DNA of 64,000 bases from Blastopirellula retiformator (lineage in GTDB: Bacteria > Planctomycetota > Planctomycetia > Pirellulales > Pirellulaceae), in assembly GCF_007859755.1 (NCBI RefSeq), contig NZ_SJPF01000006.1, positions 310,010 through 374,009 on the forward strand, written 5' to 3'. The notes beneath the pieces are model-generated. The model saw nothing but the letters and a program-made list of their open reading frames with translations. It was not told the origin of the DNA and made no database searches. Below are positions 8,802 to 15,426 of this stretch, in pieces (positions within the stretch are counted from its first letter, which is position 1; each line of letters opens with the position of its first letter). The translations under genes and the position numbers were made by a program.

Positions 8802-8855
8802 TGGGGAGAATGAAAGTTCCGGTAGTTACTACAACAATGACCACGGTGGCTTTCA

Positions 8856-8880
8856 GTTGCGAATTGGTCCAAGGAGCGAG
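8856..8880 (+). repeat. Degenerate CRISPR repeat inside the tracrRNA leader
   Basis: GTTGCGAATTGGTC (8856-8869) differs from the array repeat at one base. After one deleted T, CAAGGAGCGA aligns with CAAGCAGGAA. Similarity fades after about 8880. It is same-sense to the array repeats and complementary to the downstream anti-repeat. Confidence 0.8.
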
Positions 8881-8921
8881 ATTTTCAGCTTAGGGCACGT
8901 CAGCCCCTAAAATTTGGAGGG

Positions 8922-8950
8922 TTGACGACCCACCGTTGGGCAGGTACGCT
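8922..8950 (+). promoter_or_regulatory. Promoter of short tracrRNA
   Basis: TTGACG (8922-8927), 17 nt, TACGCT (8945-8950). The start predicted seven bases downstream (about 8957) falls exactly at the first base of the anti-repeat, which supports the assignment even though the -10 is weak. Confidence 0.6.
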
Positions 8951-8956
8951 GAACAG

Positions 8957-9066
8957 CAGTGTATCTGATTTCTGCTTGCGACTCTTTTCGTAACAAGAAT
9001 GAAAAATTCGCAGGCACTGCTCTACGGAGCAACCAGCCGTCATGTCACGTACAGGGCGGCTTTTTT
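8957..9066 (+). ncRNA. tracrRNA (short form)
   Basis: The anti-repeat AGTGTATCTGATTTCTGC and onward (8958-8984) is complementary to the 3' part of the array repeat. It is interrupted by a small hairpin TTTTC/GAAAA (8985-8989 with 9001-9005), and resumes with AATTCGCA (9005-9012), which pairs with the repeat's 5' TGCGGATT. A nexus-like hairpin TGCTC-TACG-GAGCA follows (9018-9031). The RNA ends in an intrinsic terminator, AGCCG/CGGCT followed by six T (9035-9066). All parts a Cas9 tracrRNA needs are present in order. It pairs with crRNA repeats and docks the crRNA into Cas9. Confidence 0.88.
9035..9066 (+). terminator. tracrRNA intrinsic terminator
   Basis: AGCCG (9035-9039) pairs with CGGCT (9057-9061), an inner stem is possible, and the T-run extends to 9066. 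It doubles as the 3' hairpin of the tracrRNA. Confidence 0.8.
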
Positions 9067-9969
9067 CGTTTCTTGCCGGTCGCTCTGGCGGCATCTTCAC
9101 CCTCCCAAATCGGTTTGCTCAATTGCTCGATATTTGGGAAAATCTGGGGTTCCGATTTTTCTCACTGAGGTCGAGTTGCCGCGGGCGAAATGGCTGGGCG
9201 GTTGCGATCTCGGTGTGCGCTTGTCTTGGGCATGTTGGCAGGAGGGTCGGGCTGGGAAAAAAATGACGCGATTGAGTCCACTCGACTTTCGAAAAAGGGG
9301 AAACGGTCCGGTCCGGCGGTCCGCTTGCTGATGGCGAGCAGCGATCGCCGCTGCAGCCGAGGAAGACACTGGCTATGGCCAGTGGCACCCAGGAGGAGAC
9401 GCTTGCCGTTCGAAAAAAAGCGAAACGGTCCGGTCCAGTTGATCGGTGGTCGTGGATGGGTGAAGGCGGGAAAAAAAGGAGTCGGGTGAGTCCACTTGGT
9501 GTGCGAAAAAAAGGGAATCGTCCGGTCCGGTCGCGCCCGGTTTGGCGGAAGGTGATGTGCAGGCTCGGGTTAGGTCGCCCCGGTGGCGCTGAAGAAAAAA
9601 AGCTGCGGCCGAGTCCACTCGGCGTGAAAAAACGAAATGGTCCGGTCCGGTGGTCCAGGTTGTTAACGGAGGGCGAAGACATGCTTCAATCGCGCGTGCG
9701 ACGCGATAAGAGCATGGCGCCAGGTTAAGAAAAAGTTGGAACATGGTCCGGTCCGGTCCGCTTTCCGCTTTTAATCATTCGCTCATTCGGGTTTGATTCG
9801 TCATTCTGGTTTCGGCATTCGTCATTTACATTGCGGCCGCATTCCCTCGGCTTGCGCACTCGGGTTCGTGTTTTTGGGAATTTCAATATTGGGTTCGAAA
9901 TCAAGACAGCCGCCGGGACTTTCGTCGCCGACGGCTGGGAGAGGTTGATTGGGCTGGCAGCCGTGGGGG
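9067..9969. other. Gene-free region holding a degenerate repeat cluster
   Basis: No gene is supported in these 900 bp. The centre (about 9265-9765) is a repeat cluster described separately; 9766-9969 shows nothing recognisable. Open frames on both strands here are translations of the repeats and lack starts with a ribosome binding site. Confidence 0.6.
9265..9765. repeat. Cluster of five degenerate GGTCCGGTCCGG repeats
   Basis: The GGTCCGGTCC core, or a one-base variant of it, recurs at about 9305, 9427, 9519, 9639 and 9744, spaced 93-122 bp. In four units it follows an A-rich run (GAAAAA.. or CGAAAAAAAG), and in three of these the run is preceded by GAGTCCACT. Between the units the sequence is unrelated. 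The spacing is not a multiple of three, so the shared peptide pattern seen in one frame is a by-product. Confidence 0.75.
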
Positions 9970-10644
9970 CTACTTGGTTTCGGTCGGGGCTTCTTCTTTG
10001 ACCGTCGTTTCGTTGGTCAGGACGGCGGGGGTTTCCTGCTTTTCCTCTTCCGGCTGGTCGTCGGCCGGGGCGGCGGGCGACTTTTCGGTGAGGGCGGTCA
10101 TCAGCGAGGCCTTGAGTTTCGGCTCGAGCTTCGCTTCGACCTGGCCGGCGATTTTGTCGGTCTGCGTCTTGATTTGGTTGGCGACGTCATCCAGCTTGGC
10201 GTTGGCCTGCTTTTTGAGGTCGGCGACGGCGACGTCGAACTGTTTGTTCAGCTTGTCGGACTGGGCGGCGATTTTGGCTTCGGCGTCGGTGCGCAGCTTG
10301 GCGATTTCGGCGACCGTTTCCTGCTGCAGCTTTTTCGCTTCGGCGGCGAGCATCGCTTTGGCCGACTTGCGCATGTCGGCGACGGCCGCTTGCAGTTCGG
10401 CCTTCAGCGCGGCGGCTTCGGCCTGGATCTGCTCGCTCGATTCGGCAGACAGCTGAGCGGCGTTTTCGGCCTTGGCGGCGGCGACTTGTTGTTCGATTTG
10501 ACCATTCATTTCCCAGCGGAGCTGCGCGGCGACTTCGGCTTTGATCCGCTCGCGGCGACGGCCGAAGATGCCTGCCTGAACGTCGGCGACGATCACGACC
10601 GAAAGAGCGACGACCAGCGGCAGAACGATTCGTTTGGCGTTCAT
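9970..10644 (-). CDS. Secreted coiled-coil protein of unknown function
   Basis: A 224-residue protein. The ATG at 10644 is chosen because AAGGAAA precedes it and it opens a signal peptide (MNAKRIVLPLVVALSVVIVADVQA); the longer frame to 10722 has no such support. After GIFGRRRERIK the protein is almost wholly Ala/Lys/Glu/Gln-rich helix (about residues 30-180), with heptad-like repeats such as AAALKAELQAAVADMRKSAK, predicting a long periplasmic coiled coil. The tail is acidic and Pro-rich. No family is recognised. It could be a structural or spacer protein of the envelope. Confidence 0.75.
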   Translation of the reverse strand: MNAKRIVLPLVVALSVVIVADVQAGIFGRRRERIKAEVAAQLRWEMNGQIEQQVAAAKAENAAQLSAESSEQIQAEAAALKAELQAAVADMRKSAKAMLAAEAKKLQQETVAEIAKLRTDAEAKIAAQSDKLNKQFDVAVADLKKQANAKLDDVANQIKTQTDKIAGQVEAKLEPKLKASLMTALTEKSPAAPADDQPEEEKQETPAVLTNETTVKEEAPTETK

Positions 10645-10745
10645 AAGATTTTCCTTAGGTGGGATTTTTTTGATGTGAGGTCTGCGGCTTGGCTCGGATC
10701 GCCACACCTTCGCGGCAGGCAAACCGAGCGGCCGATCAACCTCGA

Positions 10746-11150
10746 CTAGGGGAGAAACGGTGGATCAGTTGGGTAAACGGCGACCTCAATCGGGTTGCCG
10801 TCGGGATCGTGAAAAAACGTCTGGTGGATGTTGCCGGCGTTGACCCGCTGGATGTAAGGAATGCCGTGGCCTTCCAAAATTGTGGTGATTGCGGCGGGGT
10901 CTTCGACCTCAAACGCCAGGTGGCTGGCCCGGGTGTCGATGTCGCCGATCGACGTCTTGAGCGGCGTGGTCCGCTCGATCACGTGGATCTGGATTCCGTA
11001 CCCGCACAACCAGGCGCCACGAAAATCAAACGGCGGGCGTTCGACTTCACGAAAGCCGAGCACGTCGCGATAAAAGTCGCGGCTTTGGACGGCGTCAGCG
11101 GCGGCGACCGCAATGTGCTGCAGCCGGCGGATCGGCAAGGGAGGCGTCAT
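10746..11150 (-). CDS. VOC-family (glyoxalase/dioxygenase superfamily) protein
   Basis: A 134-residue single-module vicinal oxygen chelate protein. The ATG at 11150 gives MTPPLPIRRLQHIAVAAAD, matching the usual first strand with its metal-ligand His. SRDFYRDVLGF is the typical VOC helix, ASHLAFEVED opens the second half with another His, and FFHDPDGNPIEV holds the last ligand Glu. The set His/His/Glu suits a metal-dependent lyase or dioxygenase. The substrate is unknown. An upstream in-frame start at 11231 would add an unconserved leader. Confidence 0.85.
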   Translation of the reverse strand: MTPPLPIRRLQHIAVAAADAVQSRDFYRDVLGFREVERPPFDFRGAWLCGYGIQIHVIERTTPLKTSIGDIDTRASHLAFEVEDPAAITTILEGHGIPYIQRVNAGNIHQTFFHDPDGNPIEVAVYPTDPPFLP

Positions 11151-11319
11151 AAGGCGGGAAGGTTTAGAATCGTACTTACTGGCAACATCCGATTTGGCAG
11201 GATAAATAGTATAACTGGGCGAGCAAGGCAATTAACAGGGTCAAACTCTGAGATTTGCCATCTCGTGACGAATAGTGGGTAAATTGGGCGTTTGTTTACC
11301 TTTGTGCAGGGGGGAAACC

Positions 11320-12558
11320 ATGAAATCGGCGCTGGTCTCGCTGCTGGTTCTGATCGCATTGCCGACGTTTGCGATCGGCGCCGAGGAGGTTGTGCCGGCC
11401 GCTGAACAATCGCCGGCGGTGGAGAAGCATGACGAGATCTACTCCTCGCCGACGCATGTTCTTTCGCAATACTTTGGGCGGCGACGATCGGGTCTGCTGA
11501 CCAGCGGCATGGAGAATGTCGTCGGCGTGACGGCGACCGGGCTGTCGCCGCTGATGGTGTTGTCGGTGACGGGGCCGGTCGTTTACTTCATGACCGAGTC
11601 GGACCAGCGGGGCGAGCTGTTCTTCTTTTACCAGCCGTGGTTTTGGATCATCACCGGCATCTGCAGTTTGATCGTGTTGTTCAAGGACACGATCCTGACG
11701 TTCGCCAGTTATTTGAAGACGCCGCTGAACATCTTGGGGGCGGTCTTCAATTTCGTCGGCTTTTTGTTTGGGCTGCGGCTGATCATCTATTTGTTGGGCG
11801 CCGACTTGGGGACCGATCCGACGCTGACGGAGAAGCTGCTGACGTACCTGACGATTGTGGTGATGCTGGGGTTTTATGCGGCGATCTGGATCTTCGGCAA
11901 CCTGGTCGAAGTGATCATTTTGCTGTCGCCGTTTCCGCTGGTCGATACGGCGCTGCGGTGCTTGCGAATTGGCGTGGTGCTGGTGATGTACCTCTTGTGC
12001 TGGATTCACCCGGCGCTGGGCCTGATGTTTGCGTTGCCGATTTTGATCATCGCCGCGCTGACGATGAACCGTTCGCTGCAAGCGCTGAAGCTGAGCGTGC
12101 GGATCATGTGGGACCTGGTGGCGTGGCGCCGCTATCCGCTGACTCTGGAAACGACGAGGCTGTCGGCGTTCACCATGATCAGCTTGCCGCGGACGCCGTG
12201 GTTTACGCTGGGGCAGTTGATCAAGAAAGAGAATGGCTGGCACTTTTGCTATCGGCGGTTTTTGCTTGGGCCGCGGGTCGACACGCTGGTCGAGCTGGGC
12301 GACTTGCAGATTGCCAAAGGAACGCTGGCGTCTTTGGCGGCGCGGAAGACCGAAAGCGGCTCGCAGGTGATTTTGCGGTTCCCGCCGGGGTATCGCGGCC
12401 AGGAGGAGACGCTCGCGGAGATTTTGGGAGGGGAGACGGTCGATTGGTCGGCGCTGACGAAAATTCGGGATATGTGGAAGAATCGGCGCTGGCCGTTTTT
12501 TGGCCGCGCGGTAAAGGCAAAAGTTGAGAATTGCGATGAACCGCAACCGAGTTCCTGA
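11320..12558 (+). CDS. Polytopic membrane protein of unknown function
   Basis: A 412-residue protein. The ATG at 11320 follows AGGGGGGAAACC, a strong ribosome binding site, and opens a signal peptide (MKSALVSLLVLIALPTFAIG). Six or so hydrophobic segments follow between roughly residues 70 and 260, for example WFWIITGICSLIVLF, GAVFNFVGFLFGLRLIIYLL and PALGLMFALPILIIAALT. The C-terminal 130 residues are soluble and basic. It stands alone, ends at a strong terminator, and I cannot assign it to a characterised family. Confidence 0.75.
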   Translation: MKSALVSLLVLIALPTFAIGAEEVVPAAEQSPAVEKHDEIYSSPTHVLSQYFGRRRSGLLTSGMENVVGVTATGLSPLMVLSVTGPVVYFMTESDQRGELFFFYQPWFWIITGICSLIVLFKDTILTFASYLKTPLNILGAVFNFVGFLFGLRLIIYLLGADLGTDPTLTEKLLTYLTIVVMLGFYAAIWIFGNLVEVIILLSPFPLVDTALRCLRIGVVLVMYLLCWIHPALGLMFALPILIIAALTMNRSLQALKLSVRIMWDLVAWRRYPLTLETTRLSAFTMISLPRTPWFTLGQLIKKENGWHFCYRRFLLGPRVDTLVELGDLQIAKGTLASLAARKTESGSQVILRFPPGYRGQEETLAEILGGETVDWSALTKIRDMWKNRRWPFFGRAVKAKVENCDEPQPSS

Positions 12559-12612
12559 CGATAAATAGCGTTATGATTTCAACACAAAAGAAGGGGTTCG
12601 CCCTTTCTTTAG

Positions 12613-12648
12613 GGCCGTCGCGTTCCTGCCCCACGCGACGGCCTTTTT
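12613..12648 (+). terminator. Intrinsic terminator
   Basis: GGCCGTCGCGT (12613-12623) pairs perfectly with ACGCGACGGCC (12633-12643), followed by five T. It ends the membrane protein transcript. Confidence 0.85.
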
Positions 12649-12825
12649 CTATTTCTTGGCCTAGAAAACGGCCGCCAGCTGCTAGCCCCGGCCGGGTGGA
12701 AAACTTTGCCGGTTATGCGGATTTTCTCGATTAGCGGAAGAGTAACGCCGATAGAGAGGGTTAACGGACGTTACTCCGTGGGCCTGTGCCTGCTCCCCCG
12801 CCGTCAGCCAAGAGGAATTTCGCCG

Positions 12826-13551
12826 ATGCGACTTTCAGCCATCCTCGCCGTCATCACGATGGCGATCATCCTAGGTTCCGCCCAAACCGGCGCCGCCCAG
12901 CACTACCATCAGGCGCCCTGCAGCGACTGCGGTTCGAGCTGCGGAAGCCCCTGTGCGCCAACTTGCGGCAAGGCCAACTGCTCGCCGTTCAAGCTTTGCC
13001 TGCCGATCATTCCGCCGAAGGTGATCTTGAGCTACCTGCGTAAGAAAGCGACCTGCGGCTCGGGCTGCAGTGATGAAACCTACTGGGGCGAATGGTGGAG
13101 CGATCCGCCGAAGTGCGACCCGTGCGACTGCCACGGCAACTACATCGGCCCGAACCCGCACAAGATCTGCCATCCCGGCATCCTGGGCGTCCGCTACGGC
13201 AACCGCTGTTGCGAGTGCGGCCAGGCTTCGTGCGGCTGCGGCTCGAGCTGCGGCGGCGATTGCGGCCCGGATTGCGGCTGTGGGAATGCTCATGGCGCCC
13301 ACATCAGCCATGGCGTTCCGACTTACGCCGGCCCGCAAGAAGGGGACATTATCTATGAAGGGTCGCAGACGACGATGAGCAGCCAAGGCGGCGGTCACGT
13401 CTACACGCAGCCGAGCAGCCGTTCGGTGCGGACCTATGCCGAGCCGACCTACACGACGCAGAGCTACCCGACCTCGATGTCGAACTCAACGTCGACCCGC
13501 AGCGCCACGCCGACCCGCAGCCCCCGCAACCTGGGACGCGGCTCGTACTAG
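12826..13551 (+). CDS. Secreted cysteine-rich protein
   Basis: A 241-residue protein. The ATG at 12826 follows AGAGGAA and gives a signal peptide ([25 protein letters not shown]). The mature part has over 25 cysteines in two clusters: [17 protein letters not shown] near the start, and [19 protein letters not shown] around residues 133-151, continuing into GPDCGCG. The C-terminal 70 residues are Ser/Thr/Tyr/Pro-rich. Cys-rich exported proteins of this kind are common in planctomycetes and are thought to contribute to the proteinaceous cell envelope; the specific role here is unknown. The leader contains AGTAACG/CGTTACT as a possible stem (12741-12747, 12769-12775). Confidence 0.8.
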   Translation: MRLSAILAVITMAIILGSAQTGAAQHYHQAPCSDCGSSCGSPCAPTCGKANCSPFKLCLPIIPPKVILSYLRKKATCGSGCSDETYWGEWWSDPPKCDPCDCHGNYIGPNPHKICHPGILGVRYGNRCCECGQASCGCGSSCGGDCGPDCGCGNAHGAHISHGVPTYAGPQEGDIIYEGSQTTMSSQGGGHVYTQPSSRSVRTYAEPTYTTQSYPTSMSNSTSTRSATPTRSPRNLGRGSY

Positions 13552-13585
13552 TCGCCCCTCGCTCGCGGCCAATCAGCCAAGTCAA

Positions 13586-13616
13586 AGCGTCGATCGCCCA
13601 GCGATCGACGCTTTTT
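13586..13616 (+). terminator. Intrinsic terminator
   Basis: AGCGTCGATCGC (13586-13597) and GCGATCGACGCT (13601-13612) form a perfect 12-bp stem with a 3-nt loop followed by T-run. It follows the Cys-rich protein gene. Confidence 0.85.
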
Positions 13617-13739
13617 CCGTTTCCCGCCGCGGATCGGTTCGCCCAGCTTCGGCAGCACCGCTTACCGGTGGGGCGTTTTCGGGTAAAATCAACGGCTTGG
13701 CGCAACAATCACACTCCCTCAGATAGAAGTCAGTTAGCT

Positions 13740-14831
13740 ATGGAAGCTGGAATCGTCGGTCTCCCCAATGTCGGCAAATCGACGCTGTTCAACGCCTTGA
13801 CCGCGGCAGGCATCGCCAGTGAGAACTACCCGTTCTGCACGATCGAGCCGAACGTCGGCATCGTTCCGGTGCCTGACCCCCGCCTGGAGACGATCCAGCA
13901 GTTCATCAAGACGCAAAAGGTGATTCCGGCGGTGCTGCAGCTGGTCGACATCGCCGGCATCGTTAAGGGGGCGTCCGAAGGGGAAGGCCTGGGTAACAAG
14001 TTCCTGTCGCACATCCGCGAGGTCGACGCAATCGTGCATGTGGTTCGCTGCTTTGACGATGGCGACGTCATCCATGTCGACGGCTCGGTCGATCCGATTC
14101 GGGACATCGAAACGATCGACACCGAGCTGATGCTGGCCGACCTGCAAACGGTCGAATCGTCGAAAGAACGCGCCGCCAAGGGCGCCCGGTCGGGCGACAA
14201 AGAAGCCAAGGCCCGGATCGAGCTGTTGTCGGAATGCTACGAAGTTCTGGCGGCCGGCAAACCGATTCGCTCGATGTCGATCACTGATCCGGAAGTCGCC
14301 AAGCGAATTCGCGGACTCGGTTTGATCACCGCCAAGAAGGTGTTGTACCTCGCCAACGTCGACGAAGACAACCTAGCAGGCGAAGGGGATCTGGTCGCCA
14401 AAGTGCGGGCTCGCGCTGAAGAAGAAGGGGGCGAAGTCGTCCCAGTTTGTGCCCGGCTCGAAGCGGAATTGTCTGAACTGGACGAAGCCGACCGCAATGA
14501 GATGCTGGAAAGCGTTGGCCTGACCGAACCGGCTCTGCACGCGTTCGCCCGGGCGGCGTACAAGCTGCTGGGCCTGCAAAGCTACTTTACCGCCGGCGAG
14601 AAGGAAGTGCGGGCCTGGACGATTCCGATTGGCGCCACCGCCCCGCAAGCGGCCGGAGTGATTCACACGGACTTCGAACGCGGCTTCATCCGCTGCGAAA
14701 CCTACTCGGTCGCCGACCTGGAGCAGTGCCACTCCGAGAAAGCGATTCGCGACGCCGGCAAATTACGCGTCGAAGGCAAGGCGTACATCATGCAGGATGG
14801 GGACGTTTGCCACTTCTTGTTTAACGTGTAG
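13740..14831 (+). CDS. ychF: Ribosome-associated ATPase YchF/OLA1 family
   Basis: A 363-residue protein, the normal YchF length. The ATG at 13740 gives [20 protein letters not shown], so G1 is GLPNVGKST; the upstream extension is discarded. [20 protein letters not shown] is the switch II region, and LYLANVDE takes the place of the canonical NKxD, which is why YchF prefers ATP. The C-terminal TGS domain ends [11 protein letters not shown]. It binds ribosomes and is linked to translation control and oxidative stress. The 185-residue gene downstream starts 18 bp later on the same strand. Confidence 0.97.
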   Translation: MEAGIVGLPNVGKSTLFNALTAAGIASENYPFCTIEPNVGIVPVPDPRLETIQQFIKTQKVIPAVLQLVDIAGIVKGASEGEGLGNKFLSHIREVDAIVHVVRCFDDGDVIHVDGSVDPIRDIETIDTELMLADLQTVESSKERAAKGARSGDKEAKARIELLSECYEVLAAGKPIRSMSITDPEVAKRIRGLGLITAKKVLYLANVDEDNLAGEGDLVAKVRARAEEEGGEVVPVCARLEAELSELDEADRNEMLESVGLTEPALHAFARAAYKLLGLQSYFTAGEKEVRAWTIPIGATAPQAAGVIHTDFERGFIRCETYSVADLEQCHSEKAIRDAGKLRVEGKAYIMQDGDVCHFLFNV

Positions 14832-14849
14832 CTCGCAACTGGAAGCGTC

Positions 14850-15407
14850 ATGCCGATTCCCGAGCGATTTCGCCTTCCGAAGCCGACGCCGCAACAGCTG
14901 GCGGAATTGGGTGAGCTTTGCGACCAGATCGAAGATGCATTGGAATCAGGGGATGACGCCTCTTCGCTACTTGCGCGTTGGCACGCGCGGACAAGTCGAA
15001 AATGCGAAACGCATGAGTTCACCAACTATTGGAAGACAACCGACAAGGAACAGTTTGTCCTTAGCGCTTGGGTTCCAGAACCGCTGCTAGTGGAAGACCT
15101 GACCTATCGCGAAGCGGCTGACGTCATCGAAGTCTTAACGACCACCGGATTTGACGAAGAACATCAATCTGAATATTACGTGTCGTGGCTCGAGACGCAG
15201 TTTCCCAACGCTAATATCTGCGACTTGGTCTTCTGGCCCGACATCTGGTTTGGCGACGCTTCCCTATTTCGCGACGAGAATGGCGCCTTCAAGCCGGACT
15301 TGCAACTATCGTGCGACCAAATCTTGGCCTACGCCATGGAAAAATCAGGGCGTAAGCTTGAGGATCGTCCGCGCGACGTGTCGCTGCCGTTGCCCCACCC
15401 CACGTAA
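14850..15407 (+). CDS. Hypothetical protein following ychF
   Basis: A 185-residue soluble acidic protein beginning MPIPERFRLPKPTPQQLAEL. It starts 18 bp after ychF, so co-transcription is likely. Features are an N-terminal amphipathic helix (LAELGELCDQIEDALESG), several Trp (YYVSWLETQFP, VFWPDIWFGD) and no signal peptide or membrane segment. The sequence does not match a family I can name. Codon use resembles neighbouring genes, so it looks real. Confidence 0.7.
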   Translation: MPIPERFRLPKPTPQQLAELGELCDQIEDALESGDDASSLLARWHARTSRKCETHEFTNYWKTTDKEQFVLSAWVPEPLLVEDLTYREAADVIEVLTTTGFDEEHQSEYYVSWLETQFPNANICDLVFWPDIWFGDASLFRDENGAFKPDLQLSCDQILAYAMEKSGRKLEDRPRDVSLPLPHPT

Positions 15408-15426
15408 TGCGAATGCGCTGGTTCGG

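Larger units (their letters stand above)
8788..9066 (+). ncRNA. Long tracrRNA candidate (tracr-L-like natural single guide)
   Basis: A transcript from the TTGAAA/TATAAT promoter to the tracrRNA terminator would be about 280 nt. It holds, in order, a 5' extension, a 12-nt guide CGGTGGCTTTCA (8844-8855), a degenerate repeat beginning GTTGCGAATTGGTC at 8856, and the whole short tracrRNA. The degenerate repeat keeps the first 14 bases of the array repeat with one change (G to A at 8862). That change turns TGCGAATT (8858-8865) into a perfect complement of AATTCGCA (9005-9012), where the array repeat needs a G:U pair. GGTC and CAAG further pair with the anti-repeat. The RNA could therefore load Cas9 by itself. 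Known parallel: S. pyogenes tracr-L, which represses Pcas. A weak hairpin at 8890-8910 might reduce read-through. Confidence 0.6.

Noticed and set aside
8890-8910. TTAGGG/CCCTAA stem upstream of the short tracrRNA promoter as a real terminator
   Set aside because: The stem is short and followed by AATTTGG, not a T-run; at most a weak pause, so it does not argue strongly against the long RNA.
9119-9682. 187-residue - strand frame with repeated DRTGPFRFF-like peptides
   Set aside because: The pattern comes from the DNA repeat cluster. Unit spacing is not a multiple of three, and there is no ribosome binding site or protein-like composition.
11296-12546. 416-residue Arg/Gln/His-rich frame antisense to the membrane protein
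   Set aside because: Shadow composition, while the + strand has a signal peptide, membrane helices and a ribosome binding site.
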